Positions 47,882 through 56,279 of a stretch of DNA of 64,000 bases are shown here, one piece after another. The notes under the pieces are model-generated. The model made no database searches. It worked only from the letters and a program-made list of their open reading frames with translations, and was not told the DNA's origin. The translations under genes and the position numbers were made by a program. Every line of letters starts with the position of its first letter. The stretch's first letter is position 1. Source of the DNA: Planctomycetota bacterium (lineage in GTDB: Bacteria; Planctomycetota; Phycisphaerae; UBA1845); assembly GCA_030616775.1 (NCBI GenBank), contig JAUWWQ010000001.1, positions 62,001-126,000 of the forward strand, read 5' to 3'.

Positions 47882-48502
47882 ATCATCGCCAAGGCGCTGC
47901 GTCTCAATGAGCAGATCCGCGTAACACCGGTACGCGTGATTGATCAGGATCAGCGGCAGAGGGGCATCCTTCCCGCCCACGAAGCCCTGGGTCTGGCGCG
48001 AGAGGCGGGACTCGACCTGGTTGAGGTGTCGCCCATGGAACGACCGCCGGTCTGCCGCATCATGGATTACGGCAAATTCAAGTACGAGAAAAAGAAGCGG
48101 CAGAAGCACGCGGCGGGCGGCCATGTCGTCGTTCTGAAGGAAATCCGGCTTCGCCCCAAAACGGACGCCCACGACCGCCTCGTCAAAATGAATCGGGCCA
48201 AACAGTTTCTGGCAGACGGGCACAAGGTGCAGTTTACCATGCTGTTCCGCGGGCGCGAGCGAGTCCACCGACAACGGGCCATCGAGGCATTTAACGCCAT
48301 CGTTGAGGAACTCGGTGAAGCCGTGAAGGTGGAGCGATACCCTGCGATGGAAGGGCGCCGGATGACGATGGTGGTGGTCCCAGTCAAACAACGAAAGAAA
48401 CCGGCGGCCGGAAACGCCCAGCAGACACCGAGTTTATCCGCGGCGCAGCCTACTCCTGAGCCGGAGCCCGATAGTCAGGTCACTCGAAAGACCGGAGCAT
48501 AG
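47882..48502 (+). CDS. infC: Translation initiation factor IF-3 with a non-canonical AUC start
   Basis: IF-3 homology starts IAKALRLNEQIRVTPVRVID and runs through HEALGLAREAGLDLVEVSPM, PVCRIMDYGKFKYEKKK and KEIRLRPKTDAHDR. The frame has a stop at 47876-47878 and no ATG, GTG or TTG before a GTG at 47936, which would delete the conserved N-terminus. Translation must therefore begin at ATC (47882 or 47885), with AAAGGT 5-8 nt upstream. Rare start codons on infC are known in other bacteria and let IF-3 repress its own synthesis. A Pro/Gln-rich ~35-residue tail follows the core. It lies 117 bp after thrS, the usual neighbour. Confidence 0.93.
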   Translation: MIAKALRLNEQIRVTPVRVIDQDQRQRGILPAHEALGLAREAGLDLVEVSPMERPPVCRIMDYGKFKYEKKKRQKHAAGGHVVVLKEIRLRPKTDAHDRLVKMNRAKQFLADGHKVQFTMLFRGRERVHRQRAIEAFNAIVEELGEAVKVERYPAMEGRRMTMVVVPVKQRKKPAAGNAQQTPSLSAAQPTPEPEPDSQVTRKTGA

Positions 48503-48772
48503 CCGGCGTCGTTGCGGCCCCTTTGCGTGTTGCGGTATGGATGCTGGTGCCTGCTGCATTGGCGTTGGGCACCTCAGGGGTCTCTTCCTGCGGCTTGGCA
48601 CGGTGAGATCTGCGGCGCATTTGCCGTGCAGGCTGGTCTAGTTCTGGCTGGGGCATCGTTGTCGGGCGGGGTTGCAGCAGGCGTCAGTTGGCTCTAGGCT
48701 GTCGTCGAAAGCCTTTAGCTGGGTTGAATCACGCGTGATGTACCACAGGTTCAGTTGAAAAGGGGAGGACGG
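48503..48772. other. Region between infC and sat with a perfect palindrome
   Basis: ATCACGCGTGAT (48728-48739), a perfect 12-bp palindrome, lies 33 bp before the sat start and may be an operator. A 61-codon TTG frame (48512-48697) with a hydrophobic end is present but has no clear ribosome site. Confidence 0.45.
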
Positions 48773-49921
48773 ATGAGTCGAGCAGAATTGGTGCCACCGC
48801 ATGGCGGACGGTTGATGGACCGCACCGGCGCGTCGAAGGCGGCAACGGATCCCGCAGTGTCGATCACGCTGACGGCGTATCAGCAGTGTGACTTCGAGAT
48901 GATTGCGATGGGGGCGATGAGCCCCTTGGAAGGGTTCATGGGCGAGGCAGATTACCACAGCGTCTGTGACCGGATGACACTCACGGATGGAACGATCTGG
49001 CCCATCCCGATCACATGCGCGGTAGACCAGGCCACGGCCGATAAAGTGGGCGCGGGCGATCGCGTGGCGTTAAACGACGATATGGGCTGGCTGCTTGGCT
49101 ACATGAACGTTGCGGAGAAGTACAAGCAGGACAAGCCCAAGCAAGCCGCCAAGGTGTTCGGCACGGAAGACCAAGCCCATCCCAGTGTCAAGGTGCTCAT
49201 GGAAGGCGGGGAGACGTGCCTGGCCGGCGAGATTGACGTGGTGACGCTGCGTCACAATCCCATGTTCGTGGAACACCGCCTTACTCCCACACAAACGCGA
49301 GCGGAGTTTCAGAGGCGCGGCTGGAAAACGGTGGCGGCGTTTCAGACCCGCAACCCGATCCACCGGGCCCATGAATATCTGACCAAGTGTGCCCAGGAAA
49401 TCACCGACGGCCTGCTGGTTCATCCCCTTATGGGAGCGACGAAAGGCGGCGACATCGCTCCCGAGGTGCGGATGAAGTGTTACCGGGTGTTGATCGAGAA
49501 GTACTACCACCCGGAGCACACCATGCTCTCGATCATGCCCGCGGCGATGCGCTATGGCGGCCCACGCGAAGCCATTCTGCACGCGATCTATCGCCAGAAT
49601 TATGGGTGCAGCCACTTCATCGTGGGCCGCGATCATGCCGGGGTCGGCACCTACTACGGCACCTTCGAGGCCCAGGAGATCTTCGACACGCTGCCGGAAG
49701 GGAGCTTGAAGATCGTTCCGCTCAAGTTCGAGCACGCGGCCTGGTCGAAGATGGCCGGAGGCATGGTCAGTGGGAAGACCTTCCCCAGGATCGAAGGAGA
49801 CCAGATCTTTCTTTCAGGCACCAAACTTCGAGAAATGCTCAAGCGTGGCGAGCACCCGCCAGTTGAGTTCACCCGCCCGGAAATCGCCGATATTCTGATC
49901 GAAGCAATGAAGGACGAATGA
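48773..49921 (+). CDS. sat: Sulfate adenylyltransferase (ATP sulfurylase)
   Basis: The ATG at 48773 is preceded by GGGGAGG. The 382-aa protein has the Sat/Met3-type motifs: SPLEGFMGEADY, FQTRNPIHRAHEYLTK (QxRNP and HxxH), LLVHPLMGATKGGDI, MLSIMPAAMRYGGPREAILHAI, YGCSHFIVGRDHAGVG and LSGTKLREMLKRGEHPP. It makes adenosine 5'-phosphosulfate from ATP and sulfate, or works in reverse in sulfur oxidation. No APS kinase or reductase is adjacent. The following DHH phosphoesterase could degrade PAP, a by-product of sulfation, which hints at an assimilatory or sulfation role. Confidence 0.95.
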   Translation: MSRAELVPPHGGRLMDRTGASKAATDPAVSITLTAYQQCDFEMIAMGAMSPLEGFMGEADYHSVCDRMTLTDGTIWPIPITCAVDQATADKVGAGDRVALNDDMGWLLGYMNVAEKYKQDKPKQAAKVFGTEDQAHPSVKVLMEGGETCLAGEIDVVTLRHNPMFVEHRLTPTQTRAEFQRRGWKTVAAFQTRNPIHRAHEYLTKCAQEITDGLLVHPLMGATKGGDIAPEVRMKCYRVLIEKYYHPEHTMLSIMPAAMRYGGPREAILHAIYRQNYGCSHFIVGRDHAGVGTYYGTFEAQEIFDTLPEGSLKIVPLKFEHAAWSKMAGGMVSGKTFPRIEGDQIFLSGTKLREMLKRGEHPPVEFTRPEIADILIEAMKDE

Positions 49922-49935
49922 CTGAGGCAGAATTG

Positions 49936-50064
49936 GGGATTGGCGATTGCGGATTGTCGATTGGGGATTGCTGATCGTCGATTGTCGATTGAGATGTCTG
50001 GTGCCTGAGGTTGTGCAGTCCCCGACGTGTCATCCCCATTATCCAATCGGCAATCCGCAATCCA
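49936..50064. repeat. Heptamer arrays in inverted orientation between sat and the DHH gene
   Basis: Eight NNGATTG-type heptamers run head to tail at 49936-49991. Three complementary heptamers (CAATCGG, CAATCCG, CAATCCA) follow at 50044-50064. The transcript could fold into a long imperfect hairpin. Confidence 0.75.
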
Positions 50065-50079
50065 ACAGGTGCTACACCG

Positions 50080-51111
50080 GTGAGTTCGACGTTTCAGGAT
50101 AGAGGATCGGTTTCGACGCCGACGGTGCCCGAAGGACTGGTTGATATGATGCGGGGCATGTGCGTACCGGTCATAATCACCCACGTCGTCCCTGACGCGG
50201 ATGCCCTGGGGGGAATGTTCGCCACTGCGATTGCCTGGTCCTCGGATACGTGTCACCCTAAGGTGTCGCTGCCCGAGGGCTCACTGTCGCAGCGGCTTAG
50301 CTTCCTGTTCGACTGGGCCAAGGTCACCGTGGCGACACCGGACGACTTTGCGGCGGCCGATGGGTTTGTCGTTCTGGACACCGCCAAAAAGGGACGATGC
50401 AACCTCGCGAAGACATTGAAGAGAACGGATTGGTCAGCGGGTCGACCGGTCATCAACATCGATCACCACAGAACCAATACGCGATTCGGTGAGGTGAATT
50501 GGGTGGTGGACGACGCGGGGAGCACCTGCGAGCTTGTTTACCATTTGTTGCGGGCGGCGGGCCGGCCGGTCAGCCCGATTACAGCGTCGTTGCTCTACGC
50601 CGGGATTCAAACCGATACCATCGGCTTCTCCCTGGGAACGGCGAGCGTGTCCGCACTGGCGACGGCCGCAGATCTCGTGGCCTGCGGGGCCGACGTGGCT
50701 GAGCTCGGCGAACGGCTTTGCCGCAGTCAGAGCAAGAGTGAATTTGATCTGCTGAGAGTCATTTACGCGAATACCAGGCTTCGTGCCGATGGACAGTTGG
50801 CATACAGCTCAGCCAGTTATGAAGAGATACATGGGGCGGGCTGCACGGCGGCGGACATTGACGACCAGATAACCGTGCCCCGGTCCCTGAACGGTGTGCG
50901 GCTGGCAATGCTTTTTACAGAAGGTAACCACGGGAAGACGCGGATTAATTTCCGCAGCTCGGGCAATGTTACGGTCGTAGAACTGGCGGCTGAGTTCAAT
51001 GGGGGCGGTCACGGACAGGCGGCCGGATCTGTGCTCGATTGCGTCTTGGAAAAAGCGATTCACAAGGTGGTTCCGCGGGCGGTCGAGCATCTGAAGAAGT
51101 TTCCGTCTTGA
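50080..51111 (+). CDS. DHH-family phosphoesterase (NrnA-like)
   Basis: DHH/DHHA1 protein. Motifs: VIITHVVPDADALGGMFA (motif I, with His-Val for the usual His-x-Asp spacing), FVVLDTAKKGR (motif II), NIDHHRTNTRFGEVNWV (DHH), LYAGIQTDTIGF (motif IV) and the C-terminal RINFRSSG and FNGGGHGQAAG substrate-binding DHHA1 block. NrnA-type enzymes degrade nanoRNAs and hydrolyse pAp to AMP. The GTG at 50080 is chosen; upstream in-frame codons lie in the heptamer repeat. Its position after sat fits a role in clearing PAP, but c-di-AMP or nanoRNA hydrolysis is equally possible. Confidence 0.85.
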   Translation: MSSTFQDRGSVSTPTVPEGLVDMMRGMCVPVIITHVVPDADALGGMFATAIAWSSDTCHPKVSLPEGSLSQRLSFLFDWAKVTVATPDDFAAADGFVVLDTAKKGRCNLAKTLKRTDWSAGRPVINIDHHRTNTRFGEVNWVVDDAGSTCELVYHLLRAAGRPVSPITASLLYAGIQTDTIGFSLGTASVSALATAADLVACGADVAELGERLCRSQSKSEFDLLRVIYANTRLRADGQLAYSSASYEEIHGAGCTAADIDDQITVPRSLNGVRLAMLFTEGNHGKTRINFRSSGNVTVVELAAEFNGGGHGQAAGSVLDCVLEKAIHKVVPRAVEHLKKFPS

Positions 51112-51170
51112 TCGTTACGGATGAGGGGATCCCGGCCGGTCGCATGTTTCAGGTCGCGCGGATGGCACCT

Positions 51171-51223
51171 AGCCGCGAGTTTTCACCCGCGCGGAATACC
51201 GCACAGGCTGAAGCCCGCGGCTC
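51171..51223. repeat. Two palindromic elements downstream of the DHH gene
   Basis: AGCCGCGAGTTTTCACCCGC followed by GCGG (51171-51194) and GCACAGGCTGAAGCCCGCGG followed by CTC (51201-51223). Both are intergenic and slightly degenerate. Confidence 0.75.
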
Positions 51224-51262
51224 CTAAATGGTGACACGGTTAACCTCGAGGAAGAAAACATA

Positions 51263-52660
51263 GTGAGCTCGATCGAAAAGGTGGCCGTCATCGGACTGGA
51301 CTGTGCTGAACCGTCGTTGATGTTCGATAAATGGGTAGACGACCTGCCGAACACCAAGCGGCTAATGGAGGCGGGCACTTACGGAGATCTGACCAGTTGC
51401 ATACCGCCGATCACCGTGCCGGCCTGGAGCTGCATGGCCGCCAGCAAGGACCCCGGCACGCTGGGCATCTACGGGTTCCGCAATCGCGCCGATCACTCGT
51501 ATGACAAGCTCAGCATTGCAACGTCGCTGGCCGTCAAGGAACCGCGCATCTGGGATATCCTCAGCACCTATGGCAAGCAGTCCACCGTGGTGGGCTTCCC
51601 AGGCACCTATCCCATTGTAAGGCCGATCAACGGCCATATGATCACCAGCTTTCTCACGCCCGATACGACTGACCCGAAAATCACCTGGACGCATCCACCG
51701 GCCCTGAAAAACGAGATCAACAAGCTGGTCGGCGAATACATGGTTGACGTCAAAGGTTTCCGGACGGATGACAAGAAGTGGCTGCTCGAGCAGATCTACC
51801 TGCTGAATGACAAGTGCTTCCGTGTGGCCCGGTATCTGCTTAATAACAAGCCGTGGGATTTATTCTGGATGGTCGACATGGGAGTGGACCGTATTCACCA
51901 CGGCTTTTGGTCGTCCATGGATGAGTCCCACCATCGATACGAACCGGGAAACGAGTTCGAAAGCGCTGTCTTTGATTATTACAAGCATATAGACGAGCAG
52001 ATCGGCAAGACGCTGGAGTGCATCGATCTCGACAAGACGGCCGTCTGGGTGGTCAGCGATCACGGCTGCAAGGGTATGGTCGGCGGCTGCATGTTTAACC
52101 AATGGCTGATGAACGAAGGTTATTTGCACTTTGTGGAGCCGGTCGAACCCGACCAGAAGTTCGCTGTCAAGGATATCGACTGGTCCGGGACAACAGCATG
52201 GGGAGAAGGCGGCTACTACGGCCGGCTGTTTATCAACGTCGAGGGCCGGGAGCCGAACGGTAAGGTAAAACGCACTCACTACGAATCCTTCCGCAATGAG
52301 TTGGTTGAGAAGATCGAGGCCATCAAGGATCACGAGGGAAACCTGATGGGTAACAAGTGCTACAAGCCGGAGGAGATCTACGACAAGGTTAACGGCGTGT
52401 CGCCGGATCTGGTTGTGATCTTTGGCGATCTTCGCTGGCGGTCTGTGGGTACGGTCGGCAGCAACAGTATCCACACTTTCGAGAATGACACCGGTCCCGA
52501 CGATGCCAATCACGCTCAGGAGGGGATGTACCTCTATTCTCACCCATCCTTACCGGCCCGCGGCCGCGTCGATAGCCCGACACTGTACGACGTCGCACCG
52601 ACAATTCTCACCCAACTCGGCCTGCCCATCCCGGGCGGCATGAAGGGCAAGCCCCTGTAG
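51263..52660 (+). CDS. Alkaline-phosphatase-superfamily phosphodiesterase
   Basis: A 465-aa protein of the type I phosphodiesterase / nucleotide pyrophosphatase branch. Metal and active-site segments: VAVIGLDCAEPSL (first Asp), IPPITVPAWSCMAA (Thr nucleophile), FWMVDMGVDRIHHGFW (Asp and His ligands), VWVVSDHGCKGMVGG (Asp-His) and a late His in SNSIHTFEND. No signal peptide is seen, so it is probably cytoplasmic. It follows sat and the DHH gene on the same strand. Substrates may be nucleotides or sulfated or phosphorylated sugars. It starts at GTG 51263 with GAGGAA upstream. Confidence 0.85.
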   Translation: MSSIEKVAVIGLDCAEPSLMFDKWVDDLPNTKRLMEAGTYGDLTSCIPPITVPAWSCMAASKDPGTLGIYGFRNRADHSYDKLSIATSLAVKEPRIWDILSTYGKQSTVVGFPGTYPIVRPINGHMITSFLTPDTTDPKITWTHPPALKNEINKLVGEYMVDVKGFRTDDKKWLLEQIYLLNDKCFRVARYLLNNKPWDLFWMVDMGVDRIHHGFWSSMDESHHRYEPGNEFESAVFDYYKHIDEQIGKTLECIDLDKTAVWVVSDHGCKGMVGGCMFNQWLMNEGYLHFVEPVEPDQKFAVKDIDWSGTTAWGEGGYYGRLFINVEGREPNGKVKRTHYESFRNELVEKIEAIKDHEGNLMGNKCYKPEEIYDKVNGVSPDLVVIFGDLRWRSVGTVGSNSIHTFENDTGPDDANHAQEGMYLYSHPSLPARGRVDSPTLYDVAPTILTQLGLPIPGGMKGKPL

Positions 52661-52709
52661 TAACGCCCTGATGCGGTAATCACCCCGGACTCATTCACAT
52701 AGTCAGGGT

Positions 52710-55700
52710 TCACCGATCTGTCATAGGAAGCTGCATGATGGTGGGTCTACTTGGCCGTGTGTTATAGGTGCGAAGGTAGTGTTGCAGTTTGGGTGTCTCA
52801 GGATAGTGCTCCGACGCCGAGTATGGGTAGCCGGACATACCGTGGAAGGGCAAGGGGGTTACGGTCTCGGAGAACTTGGTGTTCAAATCGCCGTCTTTGA
52901 CCCAGCCATCGGCATAGAAGACAAAATCCCGCACCCAGCCGGCGGGCAACGCAGGCAGAGAGGCGGCGTCAAAGCGCAGCGATAATTCATCGCCCGGGCC
53001 GAAGATAACATACATGTCATCGGGGTTGGCTAATAGTGAGGTCACGTCACCATAACGCGTGAAGAAACCCGCGGGCGGGTTCCACGATCCCGTCGGACTC
53101 ACGCTCGCGTAGTCGAACCGTTCGTAGCCGTGGGCATCGCGGGTCATCCTGGAGAAGCCGCGGTAATGCAAATCTGCATCCATGACGGGCAACTCGGTTA
53201 TGCGGCAGCGGTCGGCCTGGTCCCTCGTCGAAACAAAGATTCGATCAAAGTAGACCCGCATGTTCGTGGATAAGCGGACGTGGTAATCGTCGCTGGGAAA
53301 AAGGCCGGTCAAATCCACCGGCACGACAATGCCCTTGCTGGTCGGCAGGCCGACGGACTCGATTGCGGTGCGCCAGCTCCCCTGATCGTTGCGGACTTCC
53401 AGTGATAGAGGCGTCAGTTGGAAACGCGGATCCTGGCCAATGGCCATCCCCACACTTGACTCTGGCCAGTAAATCCAACTGTCCAGAAAAAGCACGATTT
53501 GCCCGGCTCCCGACAGATCACCGAGATCAAGCGTAAGGGCGTGGGGTTCGGCCAGCCCGTCGTACTGCCGCACTAGCGGGAAAGTTGGAAACCGACCATC
53601 TCGCTCCAGAATCAGCTCAAGTACGTCAACACCACGGTGGTCAACCGCTAAGACCGGTGCCCGCTGTTCCGCCACGGCGAAGAGCTTGTCCTCCGGCGGT
53701 GGAGAGCTGAACATCTCATTGGGAATAACCTCGAGTTCGGCAGGGTGATCCACAACGCGCAACGTAATCTGATCCGCATAGGTGATCTCTCGCAACTCCT
53801 CAGTGAGTCGCAACTGGTAGGCTCCATCCTTGGCGACGAGCTGGTGTGATTTAATCTTGGTCAGCTCGGTGTTATCGAGCGGGTAATAGACCCCGGGTGC
53901 CATGGGTACACCCAGCGGCCCGATGCCGAGAATCTCGTTGACCAGCTCGAACCTGCTACCATTGTAGGAGTATAGAAAGGCACACGAAGCCGACACTTTG
54001 ACATACTGTTCAATCGTGAGGACATCGTTGATCGAAGGACGAATGACGTTCTGGGCCTGCCCGTTGGGCCACACTACGCGCACCACGTTCAGCTTCTTTA
54101 GATTACCAATCCCGAAGTGTACGGGCCCCTCGCAAACGGTCTGTCTCTGATAATGCCCACCGGATGAGATCTCCACACTAGCTCCATAGGCGCTTCTATT
54201 TACCTTTTTGCCAACCAGGCGCACATTGAGCCAGTTCGCCGGTTTGGAATCGTCGTTTCTCAAGAGCACTGGGCCACGACCGCGTGTTTGCAGAACTATG
54301 TCCACATCTCCGTCGCCATCCACGTCGCCTGTGGCAATATCGGCGATCCGGCCCCACGAGGTATTGAGCCCGACCGGCTCTGAAATGTCCATGAAACGGC
54401 CTGCACCCGCGCCAGCCAGCAGGATGAGTGATCCGCCGTCGGCGGCCAACAACAGGACGTCAGACCAGCCATCGTTGTTATAATCGAAGACCTGAATCCG
54501 TCCCACCCCAGCTCCGGTCAACACTTCCGGCAATGGGATGGCCTCACCTTGGAAGTGTGCACGCCCGTCATTCGTATAAAGATAGAGTCTCTTCCCGACG
54601 GCAACCAGCAGATCGGGCTTGCCATCCCTGTTGAAATCACCTTCCGCCACCGCCCGGGCCTCCCCGTCGATAGACGGAGAAAATAAACCGCCATTAGTGA
54701 ACTTGCCCATGCGGGCGTTAAGAAAAAGCCGCGAGGCGGTATCAGCATTGCTGATGAAGAGATCAATATCGCTGTCCGCATCGAAGTCGGCGAAAAGGGC
54801 ATCCTGGGTTTGAGCACAGCCGGCAAGTAGTCCTGCTTCATCGGTCTGGTCGGTAAATGTGCCGTTGCCGTTGTTGCGCAGGAGGGTGTTGAGCTCACCA
54901 CGAAGATCGCTGGGAAACGAGAACTGCTCCACCTCTGTGGGGGGAGTCAGATCCAGGTGATTCCCCACAAAAATGTCCAAATCATTGTCGTGGTCATAGT
55001 CGAAGAATGACACTGTGCGCCCAAACTGCGGCTCATCCACGCGGGCTGATTTCGAGACGTCTTCAAACGTACCGTCACCCTTGTTGTGATAGAGCACATT
55101 CGGACCGTAGTTGGCAACGTACAGGTCGAGGTGACCGTCATTGTCGTAATCGCCGAAGACAGCATCCAACCCCATCCGGTTGTCACCTACACCGGCCGAT
55201 TCGGTAATGTCCACGTAGCGTCCGTTGCCCTCATTGCGAAACAATCGGTTGCCGGAAGTCTGCGGGCTAGGTGTGCAGTTGACGATGTAAATGTCCAAGT
55301 TGGTGTCACCATCATAGTCAGCCAGCGATACAGCCCCCCCGACTAACGGCACGTAACGATCCCGGATCTCAGCTTCGTTGTAGTCAGCCCGATTGAAATG
55401 CTCCGGCGTCGGTGCCAGCGGCGCTGATGGCTTAATTCCAACGTCCAGACCGGAGGCTCTCGTCGCATCTACAAACCGGCTCGTCCCTATGGGGCAAGGC
55501 ACCAGGTCCTTGGTCAAACGCGGAGCTTGGATGATATAGGTGTACTTGCTGCGCTCCAGAGCCTCGGCGGTCTTGTCCGCCTCGTCAACCGTATCCTTGA
55601 CGAGGTCAAAAACCTCCCGATGGCGTTTGGCATCGTCGATCTTACCAAGCCGCCGGTACAACGTGATTAGTTGGTAGTGGGAGCTGGGATGCTGCGGGGT

Positions 55701-56231
55701 AATCTCAACGGCACGTTTAAAGGCGCTGACTGCGTCCTCATAACGCTGCAGGAACTTATAGCATACTCCAAGGTTGTAATAGGCGCCCATACATTTTGGA
55801 TCGCGAGCGCTAACGTGCTTGAGGCTTTCGATCGCCTTCTCATATTCGCCCCGACGTTTTTGCGCGATGCCCTGAATGTAGTAGACGCCAAGGAGATCCG
55901 GATTGAGCACCCGGGCTTGATCAAGCATGTGGAGCGACTCTTCGTACTCGGCCGCGCGCATCATGACCAGTGCCAGGTTGAAGTGGTCTATGGCTGAATC
56001 GGGAAGCAACTCTATGCAGCGTCGGAATTCCTCGGTGGACTCTGCGAACTTGTCGTTCTCATAATAGGCCTTGCCGATCAGACGTCGGGCATCCAGCTCG
56101 GCGTTGATAGCTTCGCTACGTGGCTCTGCCAGAACCGTCGGACTTGCCCAACAAAGAGCAACCAGGGCGAAGGCTACCGTCCTTGCCAACCATCTGGTAC
56201 CGCGCACAGATTGCTGCTCGCAGTTCGTCAT
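52710..56231 (-). CDS. Exported TPR / FG-GAP / UnbV (CRTAC1-type) protein
   Basis: A signal peptide (TVAFALVALCWASPTVLAEP) leads into five or six TPR units (~60-240; examples AYYENDKFAESTEEFRRCIE and KAIESLKHVSARDPKCMGAY). Then come seven FG-GAP/VCBS repeats with Ca-binding DxDxDxxxD loops (DYDGDTNLDIYIVN, DYDNDGHLDLYVAN, DVDGDGDVDIVLQT). An UnbV/ASPIC domain follows (WLNVRLVGKKVNRSAYGASV, then HFGIGNLKKLNVVRVVWPNG). The last ~400 residues have no fold I can name. An in-frame TTG at 56270 is an alternative start. Expected to be a periplasmic or surface beta-propeller; its partner is unknown. Confidence 0.85.
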   Translation of the reverse strand: MTNCEQQSVRGTRWLARTVAFALVALCWASPTVLAEPRSEAINAELDARRLIGKAYYENDKFAESTEEFRRCIELLPDSAIDHFNLALVMMRAAEYEESLHMLDQARVLNPDLLGVYYIQGIAQKRRGEYEKAIESLKHVSARDPKCMGAYYNLGVCYKFLQRYEDAVSAFKRAVEITPQHPSSHYQLITLYRRLGKIDDAKRHREVFDLVKDTVDEADKTAEALERSKYTYIIQAPRLTKDLVPCPIGTSRFVDATRASGLDVGIKPSAPLAPTPEHFNRADYNEAEIRDRYVPLVGGAVSLADYDGDTNLDIYIVNCTPSPQTSGNRLFRNEGNGRYVDITESAGVGDNRMGLDAVFGDYDNDGHLDLYVANYGPNVLYHNKGDGTFEDVSKSARVDEPQFGRTVSFFDYDHDNDLDIFVGNHLDLTPPTEVEQFSFPSDLRGELNTLLRNNGNGTFTDQTDEAGLLAGCAQTQDALFADFDADSDIDLFISNADTASRLFLNARMGKFTNGGLFSPSIDGEARAVAEGDFNRDGKPDLLVAVGKRLYLYTNDGRAHFQGEAIPLPEVLTGAGVGRIQVFDYNNDGWSDVLLLAADGGSLILLAGAGAGRFMDISEPVGLNTSWGRIADIATGDVDGDGDVDIVLQTRGRGPVLLRNDDSKPANWLNVRLVGKKVNRSAYGASVEISSGGHYQRQTVCEGPVHFGIGNLKKLNVVRVVWPNGQAQNVIRPSINDVLTIEQYVKVSASCAFLYSYNGSRFELVNEILGIGPLGVPMAPGVYYPLDNTELTKIKSHQLVAKDGAYQLRLTEELREITYADQITLRVVDHPAELEVIPNEMFSSPPPEDKLFAVAEQRAPVLAVDHRGVDVLELILERDGRFPTFPLVRQYDGLAEPHALTLDLGDLSGAGQIVLFLDSWIYWPESSVGMAIGQDPRFQLTPLSLEVRNDQGSWRTAIESVGLPTSKGIVVPVDLTGLFPSDDYHVRLSTNMRVYFDRIFVSTRDQADRCRITELPVMDADLHYRGFSRMTRDAHGYERFDYASVSPTGSWNPPAGFFTRYGDVTSLLANPDDMYVIFGPGDELSLRFDAASLPALPAGWVRDFVFYADGWVKDGDLNTKFSETVTPLPFHGMSGYPYSASEHYPETPKLQHYLRTYNTRPSRPTIMQLPMTDR

Positions 56232-56279
56232 TCGCTGGTTTTGCTCTTTTCTGTGGGGCTGGTCCCTCAAGCTGTTTCT

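Noticed and set aside
48512-48697. 61-codon frame with a hydrophobic C-terminus between infC and sat
   Set aside because: TTG start without a ribosome site, Trp/Cys-rich odd N-terminal half and no recognised family; kept only as a note.
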